Positions 8,435-15,581 of a stretch of 37,740 nt of DNA are shown in pieces. The first letter of the stretch is position 1; every line of letters starts with the position of its first letter. Location: the NCBI GenBank assembly GCA_030614915.1, contig JAUXAG010000022.1, forward strand, positions 1 to 37,740, written 5' to 3'. A program made the position numbers and the translations under genes. The stretch comes from Actinomycetes bacterium (GTDB taxonomy: Bacteria; Planctomycetota; Phycisphaerae; JAACET01). Under the pieces are notes generated by a model. It saw nothing but the letters and a program-made list of their open reading frames with translations, was not told the origin of the DNA and did not search any database.

Positions 8435-9247
8435 TCAAACTCCAGAAGAGGCAGTAAACCCGCCGTCAACGGGAATGATGGCCCCGGTGACAAAACTTGC
8501 CAAGTCTGAAACCAGCCACAGTGCCGCTCCGACCAGTTCATCCGGCCGGCCATATCGACCGGCGGGAACGCTACGGAGAATGTCTTTGCCTCTTTCAGTG
8601 ACTTCGCCTGAGCTCTCATCAATTAGAAGAAATCTGTTCTGCTCGGTTAAAACAAAACCCGGAGCAATGGCGTTAACGCGAATACTGGGTGAATATTCCT
8701 TCGCCATATGAACAGCCAGCCATTGGGTGAAGCTATTAGTCGCTGCTTTGCCGTCGGAATATGAAACGGATCTGGTAAGGGGTCGGATTCCGGCAATGGA
8801 CGAGACATTCAATATCACTCCGGAACCTTTCTCGGCAAAGATTCGTCCCACAGCCTGCGACGTTATGACGACACTGCCGTAATTGAGTCTCATAGTCGAA
8901 TCCATTTCTTCGGATTCAATATCAAAGAAACTCAATTCCTGCGAAGTTGTGGTCGTCTTGCGGCTACCACCGGCGCCGTTGACAAGGATATCAACGGTTC
9001 CGTACTCGGACACCGTCTTATCAAGAGCAAGAGCAACACTGGCCTTGTCAGTCGCATCACATTCCACCGCTATTGCTTTGCCCTTCTTTGAGATAATCTC
9101 GTCCGTCCTTTTGGCCGCTGCGGCAAAGGAGATATCCCATAGAGCCGTCTTCACCCCTGCCACGGCAAATGCCTGGGCTATTTCACCACAGATCGCTCCG
9201 CCTGCTCCGGTGACGACTGCAACCTTGTCCGCAAGATTAAAATTCAT
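8435..9247 (-). CDS. SDR family oxidoreductase, D-mannonate oxidoreductase (UxuB/YjmF)-like
   Basis: This 270-residue SDR begins MNFNLADKVAVVTG and has the altered glycine motif TGAGGAICG, VNGAGG in place of NNAG, and SYSDGKAA with the catalytic Tyr and Lys. The block FVLTEQNRFLL followed by GEVTERGKDIL is characteristic, in my recollection, of the YjmF/UxuB-type SDR that reduces fructuronate to mannonate. The C-terminus VDGGFTASSGV is complete. I used the ATG at 9247 rather than the longer frame to 9316, because that extension is the antisense-phase shadow of the truncated aminopeptidase piece upstream. No strong ribosome site precedes 9247, so coupling to that upstream reading frame (gap 13 bases) may matter. 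Role: sugar-acid interconversion (inference). Confidence 0.82.
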   Translation of the reverse strand: MNFNLADKVAVVTGAGGAICGEIAQAFAVAGVKTALWDISFAAAAKRTDEIISKKGKAIAVECDATDKASVALALDKTVSEYGTVDILVNGAGGSRKTTTTSQELSFFDIESEEMDSTMRLNYGSVVITSQAVGRIFAEKGSGVILNVSSIAGIRPLTRSVSYSDGKAATNSFTQWLAVHMAKEYSPSIRVNAIAPGFVLTEQNRFLLIDESSGEVTERGKDILRSVPAGRYGRPDELVGAALWLVSDLASFVTGAIIPVDGGFTASSGV

Positions 9248-9260
9248 GCTGTTGCTACTC

Positions 9261-9449
9261 TCAGCCTTCGGCCGCAACCACTGCGGCCGGGCCATCTTTG
9301 GCAGTAAAAACCGCATAGGAAAACCCGACCATCGGCCAGGTGCCGAAGCTCATGACAATATTTTCCGGCAGTCGGAGGATTATCGCATCGAGCTTTGCCT
9401 GCCTGATCGCAAGCCTCAGCCGTTTGATTCTTTCCTTGTCTGCACGCAT
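9261..9449 (-). pseudogene. Truncated Xaa-Pro aminopeptidase/creatinase (M24) N-terminal fragment
   Basis: This 62-codon frame starts at an ATG with GGAG seven bases upstream and reads as the first strands of a creatinase N-terminal domain: RIKRLRLAIRQAKLDAIIL, then LPENIVMSFGTW, then AVFTAKDGPAAVVAAEG, where normal M24 proteins continue for another 300 residues. It ends in TGA 13 bases before the SDR start. The M24 catalytic domain is absent from the rest of the window. The simplest reading is that a deletion removed the remainder of the gene and left the SDR immediately behind it. The preserved ribosome site means the short peptide may still be translated and help load the SDR gene. Confidence 0.6.
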
Positions 9450-9482
9450 ATTAATTCTCCTGATCATTACCCGACAAAAGTT

Positions 9483-10289
9483 TTATTTGCCTTCAAGAAC
9501 TTTGCTCTTGTAGCTTTCCTTGCTCACGAGCAGGCTGGTCATGCCTCCATCAGCAAAGAGATTGGCGCCAGTAATATAGGACGCCTTATCGGAGGCTAGG
9601 AACGCCGCGGCTTGACCCATTTCCCGGCAGGTACCGACACGTGCCATGGGAATATTCGACCACCAGTGTTTGTGACAGGCATCCATATCTTCTGCAACGT
9701 CTTGGATATCCTGCCATATTTGCGTATCAATCAGGCCGGGGCTGAGGCAGTTAAAGCGGATATTTCGCGATGCGAATTCGACTGCAAGAGACTTGGTCAG
9801 CCCAACCATGCCCCACTTGGCCGCGTCGTACGGAGCCGCGCCAGGTAAGCATGCCCCAGTATGCACCGTCGCGATATTGACAACATTTCCGCTACCCTGT
9901 TTGAGGAATGGATCAATACAGGCCCTGGTGCAAAGAAACGTGCCACGCAGATCGACACCAATAACGCGATCCCATTCCTCGGTGGTGAGTTCTTCGAAGG
10001 CTTTTACGAAATTCACACCGGCGTTATTGATCAGGGCATCGATTCGGCCATATTTGTCCAGGGCGGTTTTGACCATCGCGTCGACCTGGTCGCTCTGGGA
10101 CACATCACATCGCACAAAAACCGCCTCCCCGCCCTTCTCGCGTATGGAGGCAGCTACGGCCTGCCCCTGCTTCTCACGACGTGCGACACAAACGACCTTA
10201 GCACCCTCTTCGGCGAAAACCTCTACGATACCTATCCCTATACCGCTGCTGGCTCCGGTAACTATCGTGACTTTGTCTTTAAGAAGCAT
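9483..10289 (-). CDS. SDR family NAD(P)-dependent oxidoreductase
   Basis: This 268-residue classical SDR has the TGASSGIG cofactor motif near residues 12-19, INNAG near 86-90, a serine/threonine-containing NIATVHTG block and YDAAK as the active-site Tyr-x-x-x-Lys. The C-terminal FADGG is present. The ATG at 10289 (MLLKDKVTIVTG) was chosen over the longer frame to 10325 because AAAGGA stands about nine bases upstream and the Rossmann strand then starts at the usual place. It belongs to the - strand cluster between an MDR gene and the truncated aminopeptidase. A role as dehydrogenase of a keto-deoxy sugar acid or polyol is plausible from context only. Confidence 0.9.
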   Translation of the reverse strand: MLLKDKVTIVTGASSGIGIGIVEVFAEEGAKVVCVARREKQGQAVAASIREKGGEAVFVRCDVSQSDQVDAMVKTALDKYGRIDALINNAGVNFVKAFEELTTEEWDRVIGVDLRGTFLCTRACIDPFLKQGSGNVVNIATVHTGACLPGAAPYDAAKWGMVGLTKSLAVEFASRNIRFNCLSPGLIDTQIWQDIQDVAEDMDACHKHWWSNIPMARVGTCREMGQAAAFLASDKASYITGANLFADGGMTSLLVSKESYKSKVLEGK

Positions 10290-10347
10290 GTATAAGTTCC
10301 TTTTTTCAATAGTTGAAGCTATCAAATAGTCCTATTTAATCAGGCCA

Positions 10348-11394
10348 TTATGCACCTATCTGAAACACCGGCCGGACTGCCTCCAGTTTTTCCAACTTAT
10401 CAAAGGCATCTTTCCACTGCTCCAATTCAAAGCGATGAGTAATCAAAGGGAGTGTTTGAACTTTTTTATCTGCCAAAAGGTCCAAGGCCTTTTCCCAATC
10501 TGAGTTAATCGAGCTGTAGCAGAAAAACAGTGAAACCGCCTTCGATACCATTTGATCCCAAGCAATGGGAAGTTTCGTTTTTCCAGTGATGCCGGATATC
10601 GCCATTCGGCCGTTCTTCCTTAGCATCTCCAAACCGCAAGCAATGGCAGATGTGCTGCCCGAAGCCTCCACGACAACGTCAGCCCCCGCGTGAGCAGTTA
10701 AATCATCAATCCTTCTCTGCAACCCCTCTTTTCCGACTTTTTCAATATTCAGCGTCTCCAGGCCGAGTTCGTCAGCACACGCAAATCGAACCGCCTCATC
10801 GCGAGTTGTCCCGACAAGCACTATATTTTTCGCATTTTCTGCTCGTGCGACCTGTGCTGCCAAAATTCCTATGGCACCGGGGCCGAAAACTACGACAGTG
10901 TCACCTTGCTCTATTGAACACCTGTGAGAAACAGCGTGAGTTGCAACCGCCAGTGGCTCCATCAGAGACGCTTCTTCAAACGAGATATTATCAGGAATTC
11001 GATGAATCAGGTTCGCCGGGAGTTTGACATATTCGGCAAAACATCCATCGGAATGAATCCCCATTGCCTTTTTCTGGGGGCACATATTGGGATATCCACG
11101 CTTGCATATGGCACAGGCACCACAGGCAAATGGATTGTTTGCCGATACGACCCGATCACCTTTTCTGAAAGCTTCCACACCAGTACCGATACTTTCAATC
11201 ACGCCGGAAAATTCATGGCCGAGTATTATGGGCGGTGAATTGGCAAAACGATCGTAGTAGATATGGACATCCGTACCACAAACGCAGGCTACTTGAACCC
11301 TTATCAAAACTTCGCCTTGACCAGGCGATGGTGTCGGAACATGCTGAACCCGTACCTTACCAACTCCCCCAGCTGTTTTCATCAAAGCTTTCAT
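10348..11394 (-). CDS. Zinc-dependent medium-chain dehydrogenase
   Basis: The 348-residue product shows catalytic zinc ligands Cys39 (VCGTD) and His60-Glu61 (ILGHEFSG), the structural-zinc loop CGACAICKRGYPNMC with four cysteines, and the NAD motif GPGAIG. The ATG at 11394 (MKALMKTAGG) has AAGGA five to six bases upstream; the frame stays open to 11448 but that part overlaps the non-coding end of the larA-like remnant. It follows that remnant by 22 bases on the - strand. The family includes sorbitol, L-threonine and galactitol dehydrogenases. Together with the other two MDR enzymes it suggests stepwise oxidation of a sugar alcohol or acid. Confidence 0.9.
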   Translation of the reverse strand: MKALMKTAGGVGKVRVQHVPTPSPGQGEVLIRVQVACVCGTDVHIYYDRFANSPPIILGHEFSGVIESIGTGVEAFRKGDRVVSANNPFACGACAICKRGYPNMCPQKKAMGIHSDGCFAEYVKLPANLIHRIPDNISFEEASLMEPLAVATHAVSHRCSIEQGDTVVVFGPGAIGILAAQVARAENAKNIVLVGTTRDEAVRFACADELGLETLNIEKVGKEGLQRRIDDLTAHAGADVVVEASGSTSAIACGLEMLRKNGRMAISGITGKTKLPIAWDQMVSKAVSLFFCYSSINSDWEKALDLLADKKVQTLPLITHRFELEQWKDAFDKLEKLEAVRPVFQIGA

Positions 11395-11416
11395 TCGTAT
11401 CCTTGCGTATAGCTTT

Positions 11417-11698
11417 TTATTTGCACACTGGTAGCATTTCGGCAGCACCGCTCAGAACGACGACCTTCGCTTCTGAACCAAGAATCTCAAACGCCTTATC
11501 CAAAGCTTCCTGTGGGGTGGCGGCGTAATTCAAGCCGACTTTTTCGACCTTCTCACGTGGAATTTCACCGGTAACAAGAAACACAGTTGCCTTTTCGATT
11601 GCTACGTCCGAAACCTATATCATGTGAACTCCAACAACCTTGTGGTCAAGCTTACCTGAGGCCACAACCACTACGGCCACGCCGAACCCTTCAATCAC
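11417..11698 (-). pseudogene. larA-like (nickel-dependent racemase family) C-terminal remnant with in-frame TAG
   Basis: One frame of 94 codons runs from a GTG that overlaps the stop of the upstream MDR gene (GTGATTGA) to TAA at 11417-11419, interrupted by TAG at 11615-11617. After the TAG the product reads ATVFLVTGEIPREKVEKVGL, then TPQEALDKAFEILG and AKVVVLSGAAEMLPV, which is the C-terminal pattern of LarA/DUF2088 proteins (strand, 'v..vgl', 'eAl..Al...G.dakv.v.p'). The N-terminal two-thirds, with the nickel-pincer lysine and histidines, is absent. Before the TAG the frame is VAVVVVASGKLDHKVVGVHM, of uncertain relation. This is most simply a decayed, internally deleted gene. Confidence 0.55.
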
Positions 11699-12758
11699 TT
11701 GCAGAACTCGGCATTTCCACGATCCACTTGATCCGCTGGGTGTTTTTATCTTTCATGTCTTTTAGTGCCTGTTCGATATCCTCGAACTTGTACCTTCCGG
11801 TTATTAATGGTCTGGTATTCAGCATACCGTTGGCCATCAGATTCAGAATCGGCGGATACATCCCTAAGCTGCCGGCCACTCCACGCAGAGTAATTCCGCC
11901 GAAAACGAATTTATCTATTTCTACTTGTTCTGCCATTTTTTCGTAAAAGGCCACCAGGGATATATTTCCACCTGCACGAATAACTTCCAATGACTGTGTA
12001 AACAGTTCAATAGACCCGGATGCCTCGACAACTCTGTCGACGCCTTGGCCATTCGTATGCTCGGCAATAACATCAACGAAAGATTCCTCTAGCGTGTTGA
12101 TGGCCACATCCGCGCCGAAATTCAAGGCCAATTCGAGCTTAAATTTCTTACGTCCGGTTATAAACACCTTGGAAGCCCCGCAAAGTTTTGACAGTTTTGC
12201 TGCCAAGACCCCTAAAGGCCCAGTGCCGTGGACTAGCACCGTATCACCTGTGCCGACATCAGCCCGTTTGACTGCATATAGTGATGTAGCTGCAGGCTCA
12301 ACGAAAGTTCCCTGATCGAAACTAATCGAATCAGGCAGCCGGAACAGATGTCTTTCCGGCATAACGACATATTCAGCATATGCTCCGTCCCAGGCATTTA
12401 TGGTACCGACCGCCTGCGACTGCTTACACCGATAATACGCACCTAGTAAGCAATAATTGCAATTCCCGCAGGCTACAACGGTATCTCCCACAACGCGATC
12501 GCCGACCTTAAAATTCTCCACGTCAGCCCCGATCTCGGCCACAGTTGCCGACCATTCATGGCCAAGCGTCATGGGGAATTTCACATCACCGGTTTTTATA
12601 GCCGAAAATTCACCCGTATAAATCGCGTAGTCCGTCCCACATATTCCTACTCTTTCCACTTTGCACAACACATCATGTGCTCCGAGTTTGGGAATCTCCA
12701 TATCGATCATTCGCAGATCGTTTGGCCCGAAAAGTCGGGCCACCTTCATCGTGCTCAT
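11691..12758 (-). CDS. Zinc-dependent medium-chain dehydrogenase
   Basis: This 355-residue MDR enzyme has catalytic zinc ligands Cys40 (GICGTD) and His67-Glu68 (LGHEWSA), the structural-zinc cysteines in CGNCNYCLLGAYYRC, and a cofactor motif GTGPLG. AAAGGA seven bases upstream of the ATG at 12758 supports the start; a second ATG at 12749 (MKVARLFG) is possible. It lies 37 bases downstream of the metallo-hydrolase gene. Its stop codon overlaps a GTG that opens the larA-like remnant, a coupling-type junction that suggests an intact larA-like gene once followed. Likely a polyol or sugar-acid dehydrogenase; substrate unknown. Confidence 0.9.
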   Translation of the reverse strand: MSTMKVARLFGPNDLRMIDMEIPKLGAHDVLCKVERVGICGTDYAIYTGEFSAIKTGDVKFPMTLGHEWSATVAEIGADVENFKVGDRVVGDTVVACGNCNYCLLGAYYRCKQSQAVGTINAWDGAYAEYVVMPERHLFRLPDSISFDQGTFVEPAATSLYAVKRADVGTGDTVLVHGTGPLGVLAAKLSKLCGASKVFITGRKKFKLELALNFGADVAINTLEESFVDVIAEHTNGQGVDRVVEASGSIELFTQSLEVIRAGGNISLVAFYEKMAEQVEIDKFVFGGITLRGVAGSLGMYPPILNLMANGMLNTRPLITGRYKFEDIEQALKDMKDKNTQRIKWIVEMPSSASD

Positions 12759-12795
12759 GCTAAATCCTTTACCGGAGAAACCAGATTAAACGAAT

Positions 12796-13596
12796 CTATT
12801 CCATCCTTTCACAACTCTTTATTCCCTCGCTTACCGAATAAATCATTCGTCCACCACGAGCAAGAACCACGGACGCAATCCCCGGCAGGCGTTCCTCAGC
12901 CTCAGCCAGGAATTTCTCAGGCTCACCGCCGTGCTCGACGAACATACCAAAATGGCTGGCGATAAGCACCTTAAGACCAATAACGTCAGCCAGTCGGCAC
13001 GCCTCTACGTGATCCATATTACCAAAAGCTCCGTTTATGGGAGCTATCATCACATCGATATCTGTCCCAAGCGATTGGACTATTTTTTCAGGTTGGTATC
13101 CTGTATCCCCGGCATTATATATCTTAATGCCATCTACTGTGATTAGAATCCCCACAGCTTCTGGTGCCAACTCGCCGTGATCAGCATAGATCGCACGGAA
13201 GTCGATCCCTCTGATCTGACAGCTTTCGCCTTGAGCGATGATCTTGAACCGCTCTTCACTCAAGCCCGCCCGCAGGTAAAATTCCCGGCAATCGGGAGCG
13301 CCGATAAAAAACGTATTTGGATTTAGCGCAACCGTCGGCAAGGCGTCGATATCGAGATGATCGAAGTGAGCGTGCGTAGTCACGAAAATATCAGCCTTCA
13401 GTTCCTTTGGGCCAATCACTGGCTGGATCAATCGCTTAAAACCAAATTCTCGCTCACAGCAATTGCTAAAATACGGATCCATACAGATCAGAGCGCCCGA
13501 GGCAGTCTTGAAGCAAAAGCCCGCCTGGGCAAGATAAAAAATCGCGATCTCACCCTCCGAAACCTGCGTTTGTGATATGCTATCCTTGAGTTCCAT
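12796..13596 (-). CDS. UlaG-like MBL-fold metal-dependent hydrolase
   Basis: The 266-residue product is a metallo-beta-lactamase-fold protein. The metal-binding motif is HAHFDHLD (His75, His77, Asp79, His80), with further family features GDTGYQPE and IASHFGMF containing a late histidine. UlaG, the L-ascorbate-6-phosphate lactonase, and related sugar-lactone hydrolases have this form, as do many uncharacterised YtnP/YhfI-type proteins. A GGAG just before the ATG at 13596 is close (2-base spacing) but the frame has no better start. It is the first intact gene of the - strand cluster, 12 bases after a larA-like fragment. A lactonase role would fit a cluster full of dehydrogenases; that is inference. 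Confidence 0.8.
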   Translation of the reverse strand: MELKDSISQTQVSEGEIAIFYLAQAGFCFKTASGALICMDPYFSNCCEREFGFKRLIQPVIGPKELKADIFVTTHAHFDHLDIDALPTVALNPNTFFIGAPDCREFYLRAGLSEERFKIIAQGESCQIRGIDFRAIYADHGELAPEAVGILITVDGIKIYNAGDTGYQPEKIVQSLGTDIDVMIAPINGAFGNMDHVEACRLADVIGLKVLIASHFGMFVEHGGEPEKFLAEAEERLPGIASVVLARGGRMIYSVSEGIKSCERME

Positions 13597-13608
13597 GACT
13601 CCGTCTGA

Positions 13609-13821
13609 TCATTCAACTGCACAGATCATCTTCGAGGCCTTATATAGCACGTTTAGCCTAGCTGAAGTACCGTGTTTGTCAAACGCCATCTTCAAGGCTT
13701 CAGCCGGGCTCTTGGCCCAGCCAAAACCCATCGCCCGCGTATCCTCTTCGCAAATACCTGTCGTAACAAGTATGGTATCCGCTCTCTTGGCTAGCCCGAA
13801 TATTTCACAAGGCTTTTGGTT
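13609..13821 (-). pseudogene. Second larA-like C-terminal remnant
   Basis: A 71-codon frame with no usable start codon at its beginning runs from after a TAA (13822-13824) to TGA at 13609-13611. It reads CEIFGLAKRADTILVTTGI, then CEEDTRAMGFGWAKSPAEAL, then KMAFDKHG and a final KMICAVE, matching the end of LarA/DUF2088 proteins. Everything N-terminal of this is missing; the sequence immediately upstream (above 13825) is non-coding and may be a repeat element that cut the gene. It is a different family member from the remnant at 11417, since the two peptides differ at most positions. Confidence 0.55.
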
Positions 13822-13825
13822 TTAG

Positions 13826-14205
13826 CCGGTTATTTTACCCAGCTTCTGCGTTCTCGGCTCTAAATGTCCTCGACGTATACACCTATACGCCTCCGGTCAT
13901 TCAGAGCCTGCGGCCTTGAATCTGGGAAAAATTCCTCGGCCAAAACAGGGTGTTATTTCAATCGACTTCAAGAACAATGATTAGGTCCTTTGTCTTGCCT
14001 AAGTTATGCAAAGGCGTTCAAAATCTCGTGAAATATCCGGGCTAGCTGTCGTCTGACATGCCCCCGTTTTATGTGCCAAATTCTGTGAGCAGATCATCAA
14101 GCTCAGGCCAAATCTGAACCAGTCAAATTCGCAGTAAAATGAGGCGAAGGAAGAGAGAATCAGAAGTCGTAAGCTTATGTGTTTTCAAATGTTACAGGAG
14201 CTGAA
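13826..14205. other. 380-base non-coding stretch, possible dispersed repeat
   Basis: No gene can be supported here on either strand. It begins exactly where the larA-like fragment ends. A short perfect inverted repeat, CGTATA-cacc-TATACG, is at 13874-13889. Reading the - strand gives short peptides such as DISRDFERLCIT and EPRTQKLGKITG that I believe I have seen as read-through translations in unrelated genomes, which would suggest a dispersed intergenic element from about 13826 to 14165. That recollection cannot be verified here. Confidence 0.3.
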
Positions 14206-14296
<91 letters not shown>

Positions 14297-14399
14297 TTAT
14301 ACTTGTAATGCCTTGTTCATACTAATGTTGCGTTTATATCGCGACTGCCTGGTGTTAGAGAATTCCCGATACGAGGACCTTTCGACATCCTAGAACACA

Positions 14400-14597
14400 G
14401 TTCTGACATCTAGACGTGCGTTCTCCAAAAGGTCTACGCCAAGATACATTTTTGGCGTCTGGGATGACCCTCAGACAGCCTTAGAAGATTACCTCCGGGT
14501 AGCTGTGGACCTCCAGACTGGACGCAGACCTCGGTTCTTGAGCATACCCGACGATGCAGTAACCGTCAAGGATGTGTGCAATTGCTTTTCTACCTAG
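14400..14597 (+). pseudogene. Decayed tyrosine recombinase/integrase N-terminal fragment
   Basis: The frame on the + strand reads STPRYIFGVWDDPQTALEDY, then LRVAVDLQTGRRPR, then DAVTVKDVCNCF before a TAG at 14595-14597. The order 'YxFGxWDDPxxAL..YL....DL..GR.PR....TV.DLC..F' is, from my knowledge of planctomycete genomes, the N-terminal arm-binding region of their abundant phage-type integrases. No start codon with a ribosome site and no catalytic domain (Arg-His-Arg-Tyr) follows; downstream frames are broken by several stops. It lies about 100 bases from tRNA-Ser, a typical neighbour for an integrase, though on the 5' side of the tRNA. Confidence 0.45.
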
Positions 14598-14858
14598 AAG
14601 TCATCCCCCAAACCTGCTTTCGTGGCGAGAACGAGCAATTTCACGTAGTGATGCTACGCATTGTCGGCTGGCAAGAAGCGAAAACGATACATATTTGGAG
14701 AATATATTGAGTTTGAGCGACACAACCAGATCCATCCTTCGTAGCCACTTCGGTACAGTAGGCCCATAAAAGGGCCGTTCGCAGCAGAAATTGGCGTTGC
14801 GGGATGGCTTCTACAAACATGACATGCACCCCGGGCTCGGCCAGCTAGAATTTTTCCC
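14598..14858. other. Non-coding or decayed sequence between integrase fragment and rpmB promoter
   Basis: Stops occur in all frames at short intervals and I can support no gene. It may include further scrambled integrase sequence (a stretch AGKKRKRYIFGEY on the + strand echoes the fragment upstream), but this is too weak to assign. Confidence 0.3.
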
Positions 14859-14887
14859 TTGATTGTGCCCCCCATCCACCATATAAG
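14859..14887 (+). promoter_or_regulatory. Sigma-70-type promoter for rpmB-gatCAB
   Basis: A -35 box TTGATT at 14859-14864 and a -10 box TATAAG at 14882-14887 are separated by exactly 17 bases. Transcription would begin near 14894, about 50 bases before the rpmB ATG. It is the only such pair I see between the tRNA and rpmB. Confidence 0.55.
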
Positions 14888-14944
14888 TTTCAAATTCAGC
14901 CCGGGCCCAGCTCACTTGGCTAGGCCCTTGAGGCAGGAGCAGTT

Positions 14945-15217
14945 ATGTCCAGAGTGTGCTTTTTCACAGGCAAAAAGACCCGCGCCGGCGGCAGCAAGGT
15001 CTACCGCGGCCGAGCTAAATACCTCGGCGGTGTCGGTCGCAAGATAACCGGCCGAAGCAAAAGGCAGTTCAAAGCCAATATCCAGAAGGTCCGGGCCCTC
15101 GTAAATGGCCGTGTCGTAAGGATTAGAGTCTCCGCCAAGGCCATCCGCATGGGCCTGGTCGTCAAGCCGCCCAAACGCGACTACCATCCGGAAGTTCAAG
15201 AATCCACCGGCGAATAG
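14945..15217 (+). CDS. rpmB: Large ribosomal subunit protein bL28
   Basis: The 90-residue product is bL28, a structural protein of the 50S subunit. It starts MSRVCFFTGKKTRAGG, the usual N-terminal zinc-ribbon-like region (here with only one Cys, so the cysteine-free type of ribbon), and continues with a basic core VYRGRAKYLGG and ITGRSKRQFKANIQKV, followed by VRIRVSAKAIR. Length is normal with a slightly longer C-terminal tail (HPEVQESTGE). AGGAG five bases upstream sets the start. It is the first gene of a probable transcript with gatC, gatA and gatB; 58 bases separate it from gatC. Confidence 0.95.
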   Translation: MSRVCFFTGKKTRAGGSKVYRGRAKYLGGVGRKITGRSKRQFKANIQKVRALVNGRVVRIRVSAKAIRMGLVVKPPKRDYHPEVQESTGE

Positions 15218-15275
15218 GCCATCTGCTGAGCCCTTCGCTTGATCAAATCCAATAAGCCTTCCCGGAGCCCCCCCA

Positions 15276-15569
15276 GTGCCCGCTAAGATAGACCCTGACC
15301 AGGTGCGCCGCATTGCTCGACTGGCCCGGATTAATCTCACCCAGGAGGAGCTCGAGCAATTCTCCAACCAATTATCCGATATTCTCAACTACGTCGACCA
15401 GCTCAGTGAGCTGAACACCGAAGGCGTGGAGCCCACCACCGGTCCCCTGAAAATCAGCAACGTCTTTCGCCAGGACCAGGCCGCTCGTTCTCTTTCCAGC
15501 GAGCAGGCCCTGGCCAACGCCCCCTGCAGACACGGAGACTTCTTCGCCGTCCCCAAGGTCCTGGAATAG
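15276..15569 (+). CDS. gatC: Asp-tRNA(Asn)/Glu-tRNA(Gln) amidotransferase subunit GatC
   Basis: GatC is the small clamp subunit that stabilises the GatA-GatB complex, which amidates Glu-tRNA(Gln) or Asp-tRNA(Asn) in bacteria lacking the direct synthetases. The 97-residue protein has the family pattern VRRIARLARINLTQEELEQF near the N-terminus, ILNYVDQLSELNTEGVEP in the middle, and a C-terminal APCRHGDFFAVPKVLE. The start is a GTG at 15276 with GGAG eight bases upstream; no ATG fits. gatA follows after 12 bases, so the two are in one operon. Confidence 0.95.
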   Translation: MPAKIDPDQVRRIARLARINLTQEELEQFSNQLSDILNYVDQLSELNTEGVEPTTGPLKISNVFRQDQAARSLSSEQALANAPCRHGDFFAVPKVLE

Positions 15570-15581
15570 CCCGGCCCAACT

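Noticed and set aside
11615-11617. TAG in the larA-like frame as a possible pyrrolysine codon
   Set aside because: Pyrrolysine is known from methylamine methyltransferases and needs pyl genes, none of which are seen; the gene is also missing its catalytic core, so decay explains the stop.
14912-15388. 158-codon - strand frame across rpmB and gatC
   Set aside because: It is antisense to two clearly recognised genes, has no family features and no ribosome site; it is a shadow of GC-rich coding sequence.
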